From contig OY720344.1 of NCBI GenBank assembly GCA_963082975.1, positions 34,154,033 through 34,218,032 on the forward strand: a stretch of DNA of 64,000 nucleotides, read 5' to 3'. Below are positions 1-13,394 of the stretch, one piece after another. The position numbers were made by a program, and so were the translations under genes. The notes under the pieces were generated by a model. That model was not told the DNA's origin. It was given only the letters and a program-made list of their open reading frames with translations, and ran no database searches. The stretch's first letter is position 1. Each line of letters starts with the position of its first letter. This DNA is from Labia minor. Taxonomy: Eukaryota; Arthropoda; Insecta; Dermaptera; Spongiphoridae.

Positions 1-140
1 GCCTTCTCCTCGGGCCCCCGCAATCGCTAAACAAAAACTGCCTATAATTAGCATTCGAATTGGGCCTCTAGCGAAACCAACCATAAGAAACACAAGACAA
101 CCAACCCCCTTATCCCTCCTCCACCTCTGACACCTTCACC
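1..140. other. GC-richer unique island at left edge
   Basis: The first 140 bases are clearly less AT-rich than the following kilobases and are not simple repeat. They contain an ATAATTAGCATT-like homeodomain word and end in a C-rich/CAACC stretch before an A-rich tract at about 160-235. No open frame of note. It may be the right half of a regulatory island cut by the window edge; this is inference from composition only. Confidence 0.3.
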
Positions 141-501
141 ACTTGCAGAAATTGGCATAAAAGAAAATAAAAACAAAAAAAAAAAAAAAAATAAAGAAAA
201 GAAAAAATCAACAACAAATACAAAAACAAAACAATCGACAAGCGAATATAAATCGATTCATTTGAATGGAAAATTATTCAACCTTAATAATTAAAAAGCC
301 TAAACAAGTTGTTATAAATTAAAAAAATACAAGACTTTTCAAAATTAATTCTATATTACTTAAATTTATAAATATATATTTATAAAATATATTATTTTTC
401 TATTATATTATATAATAATAATTCTATTTAATATAATAATAATAATAATAATATTTTTATATAAATTCTTACATTGTATTTTCTAAATTATTAAATGTTT
501 T

Positions 502-1006
502 AGTGTATCCAGTGGCGTACCTAGAACTTTTGCCGCCCGGGGCGATCTCCAGTTTGCCGCCCTTTCTATTATAAGTCAATCAAAGAGTGGTTTTTATAAA
601 TTAATACACATAAATAAATTATTAAGTTATTTAATCAATATTAATTAATACACAGAGTAAATTTTAAACCTAGCAGACCACCTTCCGCCTTAATGAATGC
701 AATAAAATAAAATTATTATCCTGTTCTTGGAATTAGAATTCAAAATTTACACTAAAATGCATTTATATACACCGAGGAATACTATTCGAAATCATATAGT
801 TAATCATAATTTATATAAATCAAATAGTAAACTTATAATAATCATAATAATAATTTATTATTAAAGAAATAAAAAAAATAAATTTTGAAATGAATAAGTT
901 GCTTTTTACAACTATAACTAAATATAAAAAATGCCGCCCCAAGATAAGTGCCGCCCGGTGCGGACCGCACCCACCGCCCCCCTCTAGGTACGCCACTGAG
1001 TGTATC
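502..1006. mobile_element. Non-autonomous hAT-type MITE with 8-bp target duplication
   Basis: The element runs 510-998 (489 bp). It begins CAGTGGCGTACCTAG (510-524) and ends with the exact reverse complement CTAGGTACGCCACTG (984-998). It is flanked by a perfect 8-bp direct repeat AGTGTATC at 502-509 and 999-1006. The CAGnGGCGTA terminus plus an 8-bp target duplication is the hAT superfamily signature. Both subterminal zones carry GCCGCCC words, all in the same orientation (near 531, 556, 932 and 951), plausibly transposase-binding motifs. The interior is AT-rich with no transposase frame, so mobilisation would need an autonomous relative elsewhere. The perfect TIRs and target duplication suggest a fairly young insertion. 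Confidence 0.88.
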
Positions 1007-2046
1007 CATTAACTTCTTCAGATATCAAACAAACTAATATTTTTTTTATAAAACAAAGCGAATAAAATTCTGAAAATAATGAAGAATAAATTTTATACAA
1101 TATAAACTTATTTATATAATTAAGAAAAAATAAAAAAATTATAAACTTATAATTTCTTTTTCATCTAAACTTCCATCCTATCCTCATAATATATAAAATA
1201 ATAAAATTATATAAATCTCTTCAGATAAGCTGGTTTTTGCTTATAACATTCCAACACATACAATTTAGTCATGAAAGGCTTACTAACTAATCATAATTTT
1301 CTATTAATAAAATATATATAATATTTATTTAAATTTTAAATTTCCATTTCGTTCATTTCTACTAAATATCCATAATTTAAAATTTAAATAAAAAACAAAA
1401 AAAAAGACATGTTATCTAATTATTGTTTCCGTAACACTCACAAAAACAAAGGAAAATAAATAAATAAATAAAAACATGAACAAAAATTATTTAAAGCGTA
1501 TAATTTTTAAATTTCATATTAAAATTTGTGTGTTCTCGTAAAGATGTCAGTTGTCACGAATTAGATAAGCCAGTAAAACAATAATTAATAAATGTATTAT
1601 CTTAACCCCAACACTCACAAAAGAAAGAATTATGATGGTCATAATAATCAAGTGTCCATCAGAAATTTTTTTTCTATATCTTTTTCATGTTTCTATCTTA
1701 ACGCAAGAGTTATTTTATAATTCAATTCATTATCCTTTTTTTTATAGAAAATGTAATTTTTCAAGAAAAAGAACAGTTCAAAAAATATTCTTATTATCAA
1801 ATGTTAATACAAAGCAAATGAAAATAAATTTTTAAGTGACAATGACGACAAATAACTTTCTAAAAGAGCTTCTCAATGTGCACATATAAACACAAATTCA
1901 CTTTTATATAGAATTTCAATTCAGATGAAATATCTTTTAATTATTTATTTGGAAACCTTCGTTTTGATATCTGTAGATTTATTTATTTGTTTATTTATTG
2001 AAAATAACCATTCAATCTGAATATATGTTAAAACATGTTCTTTCTC

Positions 2047-2186
2047 TAATTAATTATAAAAATATTAAAATATAAATGTAAATGAAATTATTTTTAAAAA
2101 GGCATTAATTGAATCACTTTGAAAAAAAAATTCATTAATTTTTATCTTAATATATTTACTACAGAATTAAATTAATGAATATGATT
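2047..2186 (+). repeat. 140-bp direct repeat, copy 1
   Basis: This segment recurs at 13831-13971 in the same orientation. The only difference I see is one A in an internal A run (9 versus 10). The flanks differ completely on both sides. There are no inverted termini and I see no target duplication, so the class is unknown. It is AT-rich and has no coding content. Confidence 0.85.
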
Positions 2187-2692
2187 GAAAGAAAATATCA
2201 TCTTATTTTTATTTTATGATGATTTGGGTTTCAACTTTCTCTAATTATATATTATACTACTATCCATTTGTCTAAAGACTAAGAATATTTTTTTAAACGG
2301 CATAAGAAATAAATAGAAGTTAAAGAAAGGAGAGAAGTTGAAGGCATTAAAGGTACAGAAGGTAAATCACATCATGATTACCAGTCATCTTTTTATACCC
2401 CGGAAGAAGTGCTTTTTAAATTCATCAAATTAATTTTTTGTTTTGTTTTCATTTTAAGTATTTAATATATCATTAATTTAGAAATATTATTTTTTTTCAC
2501 CCAAGTGACCAATAGATTTTCAAGTCACTTCAAAAAGAAATGCCGTCTTATTGTTTTTATAGTCATTTACCTAAAGAAAATGATAGAATAATTGTTTCAT
2601 AATATTTTTAAAAGTAGAATCGTTTCTTAGACAGATGATAGAAAAAGAATATTCTCCTTCAGCATGATCATTATGTGTCAAGTTAGTGGGAA

Positions 2693-2720
<28 letters not shown>
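2693..2720. repeat. (AT)14 microsatellite
   Basis: This is an uninterrupted AT dinucleotide run. It causes the poly-YI stretch in the reverse frame that overlaps it, which is therefore not a gene. Confidence 0.95.
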
Positions 2721-2723
<3 letters not shown>

Positions 2724-3852
2724 AATATATAGATTGACTTTTATAGGAAAAAAATAAAAAATAAAAAGAAAAGGTATAAAACAACGAATCAAGAGTTAAT
2801 AGTAGAGGAGGGCATTTCAAAGTTAAGTGGTTTCAAAAGAAGAGAAAAAAAACATACGTGGCATTAATTTATTTAAAAAGGAAATAGGATTCGTATAATT
2901 AATCATTGCTTGATATGATATTACAACTATAATTGGAAGGCTAATTAAATTGGAGATAAAGATTTTTACCTAATGGGTTTAAATTTTTTAAAGCGAATAT
3001 TATATTACTATCCATTTTCGTGTAATCCAATTATGAAAACAACTGATAATATTTGAAATATCATTTCATGATCATTTCCATAATATATAACAAGTAGTGA
3101 ATTTTTTGATTTATTTCTTATGATAATCAACTGCCAAGTGAAATATTTCTCTGGTTAAAAAAACGTGATATCTTTTTTTTTGAATAATGTAAAATAATAT
3201 ATTTTTACCTATTTATCATATATATAATATTCTTACTTCAAGTCTGGATATATTATATTACCCTCATTCAGTTAATTTTCTAAATTTTGACAGTTTAAAA
3301 AATTTAGTAAAATATTAAAAATAAAAATATATAAAAATCTAATTTAAATATAAATTATTAGAATTTGCATAAAAAAAATATTACAAATTATTGTTTTGTT
3401 TCATTAATAATAAATAACAGGAAAACTTCACTTTCAATATTTATTCCATTTCTAAAAAATTAAATCTAACCAACTAAAAAAAAATTTATCTCTTCCTAAA
3501 CCAATTTATAATAAATGAATTTAATATTAAACCATTCTGAAGTTTTTTTTTTTAAATTATTCCCCATAATAATTAAATATAATTTATATATATATTATTA
3601 AGTATAAAATATATTTTCTTTATAAAAAAGGAAAAATATTTTGTAAATTTTTATATTAAAAATAATTTTCTTATCACGAACAATGGCTATTTATGAAAAT
3701 TGGGAATGAATTTATTACATGATTTTAGATAAAATAGAAAATAATAATAATAATATAAATATTAATTTTTATTCGTTGTTACTTTTTTTTATTTGATCGC
3801 AAAACTATTCCAAGTGTATAATTTTAAATAATAAATGATAATATTAAGATTA

Positions 3853-4040
3853 AGGTTGACAGGCGCCGATGATATCAGAGAAAATAATTGTCGGAAAGTT
3901 TAAGTGGGTAATATAATCCCTCAACTAGTAAAAGGGGATCTACTTAAGACTGTCAAGTGGAGGGGCAAAACCTTTTAGAGAGAAGGTTATAAATTTTTCT
4001 CTCCTAGAATTTTCGACCGGAAAGGAGAGGGGCAAATTCA
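3853..4040. other. GC-richer island
   Basis: About 190 bp of mixed-composition, non-repetitive sequence lies in AT-rich surroundings. It begins near a GACAGGCGCCGATGATATC word and ends in a GGAAAGGAGAGGGG tract. No frame. It is a candidate regulatory element on composition alone. Confidence 0.3.
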
Positions 4041-4640
4041 TTATTATTTTTTTTTTCTGATTTTTTTAAATTTATTAATCAATTTCTGAATATGATTTTT
4101 TGCAATAGTTGAAGAATAATGCAAGTATATAATTTTAATTGAAGGTCAATTGTTAATGAAGGTTTTTCAATTTCGTTGAAAGAAATGTAATTGTAATAAA
4201 TAATAATTCTAAGTAATTTTCGATTTCTTTTTATGATTCACTATAATTATTATTATATTTTATTATTATTATATATGTGATTTATCCCCTGAATGTATTT
4301 CTCCATTCAAATTTCATTTCTATTTTATGTTATATCTTATTGAAGAATACCTATTTTATAAGAATTTAGTTTATCAGAAAGAAAAATTCAAAATTTATTA
4401 CGATCTATTATAATAAATCTTTTTCTTTCTTAATAATACATAATAGAAAAAAGAATAAAATATTAATAAATTTCATTAATAGTTTCGTTTGTCATTAATA
4501 ATTATAAATATTTATTATTATTTATTCATTTAAATATTTCTATCCTAATCTTCGATACTCTATACAAAAATGTCAATGTTAATGTTTTTTTTTCCTATTT
4601 ATGTATCGATGTAGTGTAGAACTAACGAGAATTTACTGGA

Positions 4641-5280
4641 TGGATTCTTAACGGTGCGTGACATAATATTTCAAGGGAATTTGATTAACCGGATTATCCG
4701 GAAAATATTTTATGAAATGAAAGAGACTCTCACTCGTGATTGGGAAGTTTTTAAGATTCGTTTTCTTCCCTTCATGGTTACAAAAAAAAAAAAAAATTGC
4801 CGAATCGAGTTTAAATTGCGCTTGCAATGTTACATGTGGCGATCACGGTTGTTTGCAACAACGACAACACGAAACAAACCCGAGACAGAGGAAGCGAACT
4901 TCTTGGAAATCGAAAAATTGATGATCCAAGGTTTGTAAAAAAAAAAAGAAAACAACATCAACAACAACAACAACAATAACAACGAGAAAAAATTGAATCG
5001 TTTTCGGAAGATGAAAAGCGCTTGATGAGAATATTTCCGGGAATGATAACAGTGAACCACGTCAAAACGTTCCATTATTGAAAAGATAAATGTTTTTCTA
5101 AACGAAGAAGAAAGAGGAGATGACAGCGTTAACAACCGCGGCATCAATCCGCCATTAGCGGAGCTAAAGAAAAGAAAGGAGCAGCTTTCAAAAAAGATGT
5201 CCTTGTCAGGAGGATGCCCAATCCTTTTTTCATTCTTGCAATCTGCTCCGTACCTAACTAAATGCGAGACCAATACAATT
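4641..5280. other. Mixed-composition island, no gene
   Basis: The interval carries overlapping open frames on both strands, including a 147-codon reverse frame (4830-5273). That frame is an artefact of CAA/AAC and AAG runs: its translation is a low-complexity string of Leu, Phe and Ser. Unique words include a CCGGATTATCCGG palindrome near 4690 and CCGCCAT at 5149-5155, a YY1/Pho-like core in reverse. This is probably non-coding and may be regulatory. Confidence 0.35.
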
Positions 5281-6034
5281 AGTTAATCGATCCAGTACCA
5301 AACATCTTTTATATCCTTTCTTCAACGACCATTAAAACTAGTTAATGAACGTTTTTGTTTTTGCCAAAATTACTGGTGAACGGTTCAAATGAAAGATCAG
5401 TAGGGGGAAATGAATCCAAAACAAATTAACAGAATTTAGTGAAGAAAGGATAATATTTACAGTTAGATAAATGCAATGAAAGGATTTGACAAACAAAAAA
5501 AATAAATAAAATACACTTAAGCAAAAAATCTTAAGAGAGATCAATGAATTGACTAGTCATATAATGTTTTAAAAGCAGGAAACCAAATTAGATATATATA
5601 ATATATCTATATCTATATATATATATATATATAAGTATCAGGTTATGCAGATCCATAAAGATTATAAATTTGCATTAGAGAGAATATATTTTGAAATAAT
5701 TCAATTTATTGAAAATTTATTTCTTTAGAAATAAAATTCAATGGTTGTCTTAGGATAGCAAATTTGTGATTTTCCATCTACATTTACATAATCAAGCAAG
5801 AATCAATAAAAATTATTTTCAATACATTTCTCAATCATGTTTTTATTTTTTATTTCTAGTACAATCATACATTTTAACTTTTATAATCTAATATAAATGT
5901 AGATCACTTAAATACAATCTAACTATAGTTATTAAAAAGTGCTAAAAATAATAATATTTAACAGAGATCATTTTACGCACATTTACAAAACGACCAGTTG
6001 TGTGTTTTTTTTTTAAAAAAAACCTGCTATTTAA

Positions 6035-6225
6035 GTCTGTGAACGTTTTCAGGGCAGTAAATTTTATTTTCATCCCAGAGATAGTTAAAAGGTGGGACGG
6101 ATGATGAGTCTGGATGAGTTGGTGTTTGGACTGGCTGTCTTTTTCGAGTGGCTCGGGGTCCGCCTCTGTGGTTAGGCAACTGACACCCCCAGATCCATTA
6201 CCAACCCCTCCTCTTCTTCATCCCT
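6035..6225. other. GC-richer island
   Basis: Non-repetitive sequence with a GGATGATGAGTCTGG region (AP-1-like TGATGAGTC) and a GGCTCGGGGTCCGCC stretch, followed by a C-rich tail. The short forward frame over it (6114-6314) has no recognisable domain. Candidate regulatory element. Confidence 0.35.
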
Positions 6226-8509
6226 CTTTCTATTTCTATTTTTTATATTATTATTCCCCTTTACTTATACAAACCTTTTTATTAATAATAATTTTTCACT
6301 CTTTTATTAATTAAAATTTAAATATGTGTTCTTTTATAAAAAAAAATTAAGATATATATATATTATATATAAAATATATATATTTATTTTTTAAGCATTT
6401 TTTTCTATATTGATTTAATTTAATATCACAGAATTTTCAATAAAAAAGTGCATATAAAATAAAAAATTAATTAAAATTTTGTTTTAAATCAATCAAACGA
6501 AAATAATTTAAAAAATATAATAAATAATATTTGAATATGAATGTTTGTAATATATAAAATATAATATTTTCAATTAGTTTTGACATTTAAAATACATTTT
6601 CGTATATTAATTTTATTTTTATATCTGTATTTAATGTAATCAGGTATGAGAAATTATAAATAACTAAAATGAGGAATGAGAATAATAGAATTTTCTGACA
6701 TGTGGAAAAAAGTACCCACAAAATGACTAATGACCGATTCGGATTTTCATGCATAACAATTTCCACAAAAATGATGGGTGAATTTCGTTTCTTGTGTTTA
6801 TTATTTCATTTCTATTGATATTTAAATATTTACTATTGCAAAAATTGCATGAAAATTGTTTCTTTGGTATCAAAAGAATAAAAGTATTCAACTCCTAATG
6901 AGTTTGGAGATTTGATTGAGATAACCATACATGATGGGGTTTATGAGCTAACACTACATCTTATTTTTAAATATTATCGTTGCAAATCCGTTTTATTTTC
7001 ATTTGTATTTTACTTATAATTTAGATATATAATATATAATCTAATAAATTAATTTATATAACTTATGAGTTTTAATTATTCATTTGATAATAACTTTTAA
7101 AATATATATTTTTTTCTCAAAATAAAACTTGATACATAAAACATTATTTCATTATAAATTAATATGAATTTCGTTTTAAATTGTTAGAATTATTTGATTA
7201 TTGGTAAAATCAAGAGGTCACCTGAATACAAAGGCGTTATTCTTTGAAATAGATCCCACCTCATAATAGTATTTAAACAATTAAATATAATTATTCCTGT
7301 CGAAAGAATACTCACTTTATTTCTATTGTAATTACATTAGCATTGTGAAAGAATAATTCATAATTAACGTTGAAAATTATACTGGATCAACTTGTATTGT
7401 TAGTAAATATTTGCATCAATACGCTCAATGAGCTATAAACCTTGAAGCTTATTAGAAAATTAATTAATTAATTGCTTCTGCTAATTTCCTTCTTTAACCT
7501 GTCTTCTAAGCAACCAATGGCCGAACACCTATAAACTGGTGTGGAGAAATCATTCCTTTTGATTTTTATAACCCACTAAAATGTCTAAACAAATTAGCTT
7601 CAGTCACAAATTAAGAAAATGTCAAACAAATGAATTATAACATACATATATTCTAATACTTCATTTTTGTTTTGTCTTGGTCCATTACCATAGTAATCAG
7701 AAGAAATTTTTGACCCGACATCGTAATTTAATATTTAACTTATCTAGTTATGTTAATTAGCGAAAGATATTATAATTATACTTAATCTAAACGTTAATTA
7801 TATTCAGTGTAGATAAAAGAGTCACCGAAAAGAACGGATTACATTTGATATTATTTCCGTAAGAGGATTAGAAAAATTTAAGTCAAATATTTCAATAATT
7901 ATTGTATCGTAATAATTCTCATGATACTGATACTACTACTTCTATAGTATTAATAACAATAATAATAATATTAATAATGCATATTTTTATATATTTACGA
8001 GCAAAAAATAAAATTCTCGTTTTATAAAAAAATAACACATATGTTTTTAAAAAATTAATTTGTTTTTTTTTGCAGTCATTTAATTTGAAAAATTATATAA
8101 ATTAATAATGTATATAATTAAAATACATATAGAAGCAATTAAGATCCTGAACATCCCTTTGTAATAAAAATAATTCATCAGTTAAATTAATTATGAGAAA
8201 ATTTCAAATTTTAGAAATTAATTTTTTTAACCCCAAGAAAGAAATATTTAATTGAAGTATTTTACTTAAATTATAAACATAATAATCCTTCACTTTATAT
8301 ATAAAATTATATATATATATATATATCAAGGTATAAATTTTAGAAATATCTAATATAAATTATATAATTTCAATTTTTAAATATTTATTTATATATACAT
8401 ATTAATATTTTTTTTTTATTTTACAAATATAAAAGTAAGCTTCGAATAAATAATTGATTAGAGAGAATAGAATATCAATTCATTTTTGAAATGTTATTCG
8501 TCCATTTCA
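6226..8509. other. AT-rich interval without a gene
   Basis: Mostly AT-rich filler with short (TA)n runs near 6355-6380 and 8309-8327. A slightly more complex stretch at about 7420-7620 contains no frame. Nothing else can be supported. Confidence 0.55.
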
Positions 8510-8960
8510 TTCCAAGCGAACTGGCACAGGCCACCGCTGAAGTTTTCATCCCGGGCAATTATTCTAATTAGTCGACTGTGGGACATCTTCAGATTGGGAA
8601 AAGAATGTGAGCACTGATGGATCTATCGCCGGAACTAATTTCGGTGGTCGCTTAGCGACTTCATTAGTTTTTAAGAATAACTCGTGTGTTGACATTTGTG
8701 CCGGATTGGAGCAACTTAATGGGATGAGGGGGTTTGGAGGACCGAATCTGGCGCCACACGGGTTACCCAGCCAGCGACGACACGTTTACTGCATGCAGAT
8801 GCAAGCATTTCCATTTGAGGATTAATTGCGTCTGGATGCTCAATGAGAAGTGTATTAATTCCACAGTTGGAGTGATGAACAGCACTAATTAGAATGGAGC
8901 AAGGGAGGGGGATGGAGAAGAGAGGGGGTTAGAAATTATTTCGAACTAATTTGCATCTGG
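8510..8960. other. Candidate regulatory island with several TAATTA-type sites
   Basis: About 450 bp of unique, GC-richer sequence. It contains repeated homeodomain-type words: CTAATTAG near 8561, ACTAATTTC near 8635, GATTAATTG near 8820 and ACTAATTAG near 8885. It also has a purine-rich AGGGAGGGGGATGG tract. A 72-codon frame (8607-8825) has no ATG start and no recognisable domain, so I treat it as chance. A cis-regulatory role is inference. Confidence 0.45.
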
Positions 8961-10340
8961 CCAACCGTATGAAAATTTAGATAAAAGAATAAGTAGAGAG
9001 GGAAAATTTAAACTTCCATTAATTACCAACAAGATTAATTTAAAAGACAAAAAAAAAAAAGGAAGATGACAAAATCTTAGAAAAGTTGATGAGCTCTGTT
9101 TAAAAAATTATTAATTGATTTTCAAAATTAGTTTATCATCTCATAAAAACATTTATTTATTTATTTATTTTTACTTTTGTCCTTAATTAATATTAGATAA
9201 TTAAAATAAATTCGTTCTAATTTGGAAATTAGTATGAGAAGGATATTTATTGCATTTTTTATTTTTATTTTGTAATTATAATAAAAACAATATTTTACAA
9301 TTCTAATGAGAATGATTTCAGAAAAATACAATTAATAGGTTAATGCCATGGAGAAAATAAAAATTTATTTATTATATTAGAATTATATTATTTGTCTCAT
9401 ATACAATTCTTCTTGACAAACTATTAATTTTTATATTTTTAGATATTAAAAAATTTCGAGTTCATTCTACGTATAAATTTCTAAGAAATATAATTCCAGT
9501 ATTTATAGAAATTTCCAAGAATTTGTTAACAATTTTTTTTATTGGTAAGATGTCAATCTTAATTAATTCAATCGTAAAATGATCTCGGTTTTTAATGATC
9601 ATTTTAACTAATTTTCATCACATTTTTTTATGTATTATTACAAAAATTAGCTTGTTTACATAAAAGCGGCCTGAACATAAAGAAACGGGCAAATATATTT
9701 ATATAAAGATATTTTAAAGGGTGATTTTGAATTACTAAAATAAAAATATTCAAAAGAAGAAATCATCAACAACATAATGTATAATTCAACAATAATTGAA
9801 ATTATTTTCCTAAAGATTAAACAATGATTAAGTATAAAATAAAATAATAAATTTCAGAAAATGTAAAATTAAAAGTATTTTTTTTTTTATTTTAATATAA
9901 TTGTGGAATACCGTATATATATATATATATATTTTAAATATTTATTTTAGTAATGCTTGTAAATATACCCATTACATAAAGTTAATTAAGAACGAAAATT
10001 TATAATTATAAATAGATATATATATAAAAAGTTAAAATCAAATTAAAAAAAAATAATTTGATTGAAATCATTGTCCTATTATTATTTTTCATAAATAAAT
10101 AAAATATATTGAGAAAAAGGATTTCATGTTATTATTATTATTAAATTAACTGCTCTTTTATTTACAAAAATACATCAATCAATTTGATAAAAATGTATAT
10201 AACAAACAACATTCAATTTAAATGATAATTATAAAATCCCTATCATGAAAAAATAATTCAACAAATAAATATAAATCATATAAATTTGCTTGAAACAAAA
10301 TGCAAATGAAAGAATAAAAAAATAGAATAAATGAATATTC
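8961..10340. other. AT-rich interval without a gene
   Basis: AT-rich filler with short homopolymers and a (TA)n tract near 9914-9931. No structured element seen. Confidence 0.6.
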
Positions 10341-10341
10341 T

Positions 10342-10659
10342 TTGACAGATATGTAACAAAAGGCGCCACAGGGTGGGAGCTAGCTGAGTTGGCTCACATT
10401 CTCATGGTCCCGGGTTTAAGTCCCAGGCCTGGCAAGGAAATTCTAATTGTGGTCTATGTGACGGAGTCAACTCTGCCTCCGGGATCAAAATTGGGAAGCT
10501 ACTTGATAGAAAGTAGAGCCTCCGATCAAGAAAATCAAGGTTGATTGGACCCGTTCTACTGATCATAGGACACCTAATTGATATAACCGACTTGATAAGC
10601 GTTGTCCTTGCATAGGATGTAATAAAGTCAGAGGTTTTTGTTTTGTGTTGACAAATATG
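10342..10659 (+). mobile_element. tRNA-derived SINE with A and B boxes
   Basis: A unit of roughly 285 bp (about 10362-10647) starts with a tRNA-like head. An A-box match TAGCTGAGTTGG lies at 10381-10392 and a B-box match GGTTTAAGTCC at 10413-10423, correctly spaced for an internal RNA polymerase III promoter. A unique body follows, ending near AATAAAGTCAGAGGTTTTTG. Imperfect direct repeats TTGACAGATATG (10342-10353) and TTGACAAATATG (10648-10659) fit a 12-bp target duplication from target-primed retrotransposition. No coding capacity. The tRNA-unrelated body should identify the family, but I cannot name it. Confidence 0.78.
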
Positions 10660-10777
10660 AATGATTAAATTCTAGTTATTTTATTTTATTTTTATTTTTG
10701 TTTTTTTTTAGAAAGTAAAGTTAAATATTCAAATTTTTAAATAAAAAAATGTATACTTCACTATTTATAATAATATT

Positions 10778-10779
<2 letters not shown>

Positions 10780-10810
<31 letters not shown>
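10780..10810. repeat. (AAT)n microsatellite
   Basis: Ten or so uninterrupted AAT/ATA trinucleotide units just downstream of the SINE. Confidence 0.9.
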
Positions 10811-10812
<2 letters not shown>

Positions 10813-11699
10813 AACAAAATATTTAATCCACAAAAACCGTTATGAATTTTTCTTGATAGTGTCTATTTGTTATGTTTTTATAAAATGAAAATTTTTGTTC
10901 TCTTCTATTAATATGTAAATGTCTATATAATTACGTTATTTCCTTTTTTTATTCTTCATTGAAAGCTTATGACATGTGTCCCGTGTGAGGAAAAGATTCT
11001 TTCACACAAACAGAACCAGAAGGTTATAATTCGTTAATTGAAAAAATAAATATAGTGGAAAGAAATTTTTTTTTTTTAATCACGCTCTTCCAGGTATAAT
11101 ATCTAAGAAAATTAATTAAATTTAAATTAATCAATTATTTTTTTAATTTATTTACTTTTAATAAACATTCAACATAAGAAAAAATATTAAAAGGAAATTT
11201 TATTCATTCGATGAAGATGATGATGATGAAAAATGACAATTTATAACTGAAAACCTTAAAACATCTGGAATTATAATCAAATTTATTAATTTATTAATTA
11301 CATGAATGATAGAGCTGAGTTTTTTACATATAAAAAGAGAAAAAAATCAACTTTAATTACAGGTTAATAAAATGAATAATTTAAAAAAAATTTTGATCAA
11401 AATTTTTTGTTTAATTTTATTTTTTTTTTTTTTTTTACTTCAAATATTTTCGTACCTTTTTTAGCTCGTAAAATATAAAACAATGTCGTACAATAAAATG
11501 AAATTAAAAAGAGTGTAGGTATAACAAATATAAATATAAAAACAACAGACCTTCAACAAAAACAAATTGATAAATCGAAATATTAATGGGGAAATAGTTG
11601 TTTCGCTATTTAATGGTGTAATGAATTCTAATTTGCAACAAAATAGGGGTCGCAATTAATTTCATTTCAAATAAAATAAAATAAAAAAAAAACAACAGA
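10811..11699. other. AT-rich interval without a gene
   Basis: AT-rich filler with long T and A runs (for example about 11418-11436). Reverse frame 11461-11655 is low complexity. Nothing supported. Confidence 0.55.
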
Positions 11700-11945
11700 C
11701 GAAGTGAATTATGTGGGATTTAGATAAATTGTCCAGCGGAGTGGGTTGGGGCTTTGCAGGGGAAGAAGTGTCACCTGCAGAGCGTTGGGGACTCCGTTTG
11801 CCTCTTTTTGTCCCTCGGCGCCGCAATAAATCAACCTCCCAGGAGCTTGAAGGTGAATTATGGGCCTCCTAGGACCCCAATATTGGCTTAAACTTACTTT
11901 CCCTGAAAACTTGGATACAACAACAAAAACGCCAGCCACACGTAT
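11700..11945. other. Candidate regulatory island
   Basis: A distinct GC-rich unique block. Motif words include a TGTCACCTGC E-box (CACCTG) near 11770, CCTCGGCGCCGC near 11815, GAATTATGGGCC near 11854 and CCAATATTGGC near 11877. A 76-codon reverse frame covers it but shows no domain, and its translation is unremarkable. Likely a cis-regulatory element rather than an exon; not provable here. Confidence 0.45.
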
Positions 11946-13394
11946 AAAAATACAGACTCTTTTTCCGTCAACACTTGATTTCTTCTAAAAACTAACTCAC
12001 CCAACCAAGATTGTCGAGGGGATGGAAAAAATGACAACTGCGAAACGTTAAAATAAATAAAATAATATTTCTCTTTGGTTATCGGGTGTTTAATGAATAA
12101 TAGGATTTATTACCCAAAAAGCGATTTTCCCGGAAGAAAAAGTCATTGAATTATAGATTTTATTTTAAGAAATTTTATTATTCACCATTTTGATGAAAAA
12201 TTAATTTATCTTTGGGAAATAGTTCATTCTTTTTTACAAATATGAAGATTGAATAAATTTTTAATTCTAAAAATATAAAAAATGCAGTATACTATATAAC
12301 AATTATTATTTGATACAATTAACTTTTATATATATTTTATTTATAAATTAAGTAGAATAAGTAAGTTTAACTTTTGTACATACATAGAGATTTTGAAAAT
12401 TTTTATTTAATTAAATGATATTTTTTTATTCAAAATTAATTATATCTATTTATATTTATAATTAATTAATTAATACTTGATCTCTTCTATTTGGGATTTA
12501 AGCATACATTATTATATTTACATTATCTATATAAATAATTAAAAAAAGGAAAACATGAAATAAAACAATTTCAATAATTTGTCCTATCATCAAAAATTGT
12601 TTTATTCATTTTTCTTAATCCACATAATTTTTTTTTATTAATGATACCTTTAACTTTTCCCTCTACAGGTAATTATATATCAGATCTTATGTATCTGATT
12701 TGTATAATTTTAAATATTTTCTATATTCTCAAATATGAAAATAAATATAATGATCCCGTACCAATTTATTTAATATATCGATTACACCTAAATACCTATA
12801 TTATCAAAAATGAAATCCATAAAACAAAAACGTTTAGTTAACAAAATGAAATAATAATTTACATATTAATTTAAATATAGATAATTATTTTTTATAAATA
12901 AAATAAAAAAAAAATTACTGTAAAAGAAAGCATTACTATTCATGTTTTAAAGATCAACATGTCTCATAAATCTTGATAAAGGAAATTTATGTTGTTTCAT
13001 TTAGAAACATGATGTTTCGAGTTCAATTTCTTTTTTCTATACTCTCGATGATTTATCATTTTAAAATGAAAATAACTAACGTACTAGAAGAGTATATTAT
13101 GTATGACTTTTTCATAGAACTTAAAAAATAAGCATTATTTAAATTATTTATTAAAATACAAATTAAATAGTTAATAAAAAGTCTGACAAATAAATAAATA
13201 ATTTATCGTATCATACTAATATGGCAGATGACTAATTTATATATATATATATGCAACTCCCAATTTTACTCATTTATAAATTTCTTAATGAATTTTAAGA
13301 ATGAAATAGCAATAGAGAGAGAAATAAAATGATAAATTACTATTATTTTCCGAACCAGTTTTTTTTCAAATTGTCATCTGTTGGTGATATTAAT
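11946..13394. other. AT-rich interval without a gene
   Basis: AT-rich filler. The 66-codon frame 12641-12841 is dominated by Ile, Tyr, Asn and Lys and looks like chance. Short (TA)n near 13239-13252. Confidence 0.55.

Larger units (their letters stand above)
1007..3850. other. AT-rich interval without a gene
   Basis: This is AT-rich filler with short frames only; the 67-codon frame at 1632-1835 and the 73-codon reverse frame at 2571-2792 are low complexity. It contains one copy of a 140-bp dispersed repeat and an (AT)n tract, listed separately. I see no other structured feature. Confidence 0.6.

Noticed and set aside
4830..5273. 147-codon reverse frame
   Set aside because: Driven by CAA/AAC and AAG repeats giving strings of Leu, Phe and Ser; no domain.
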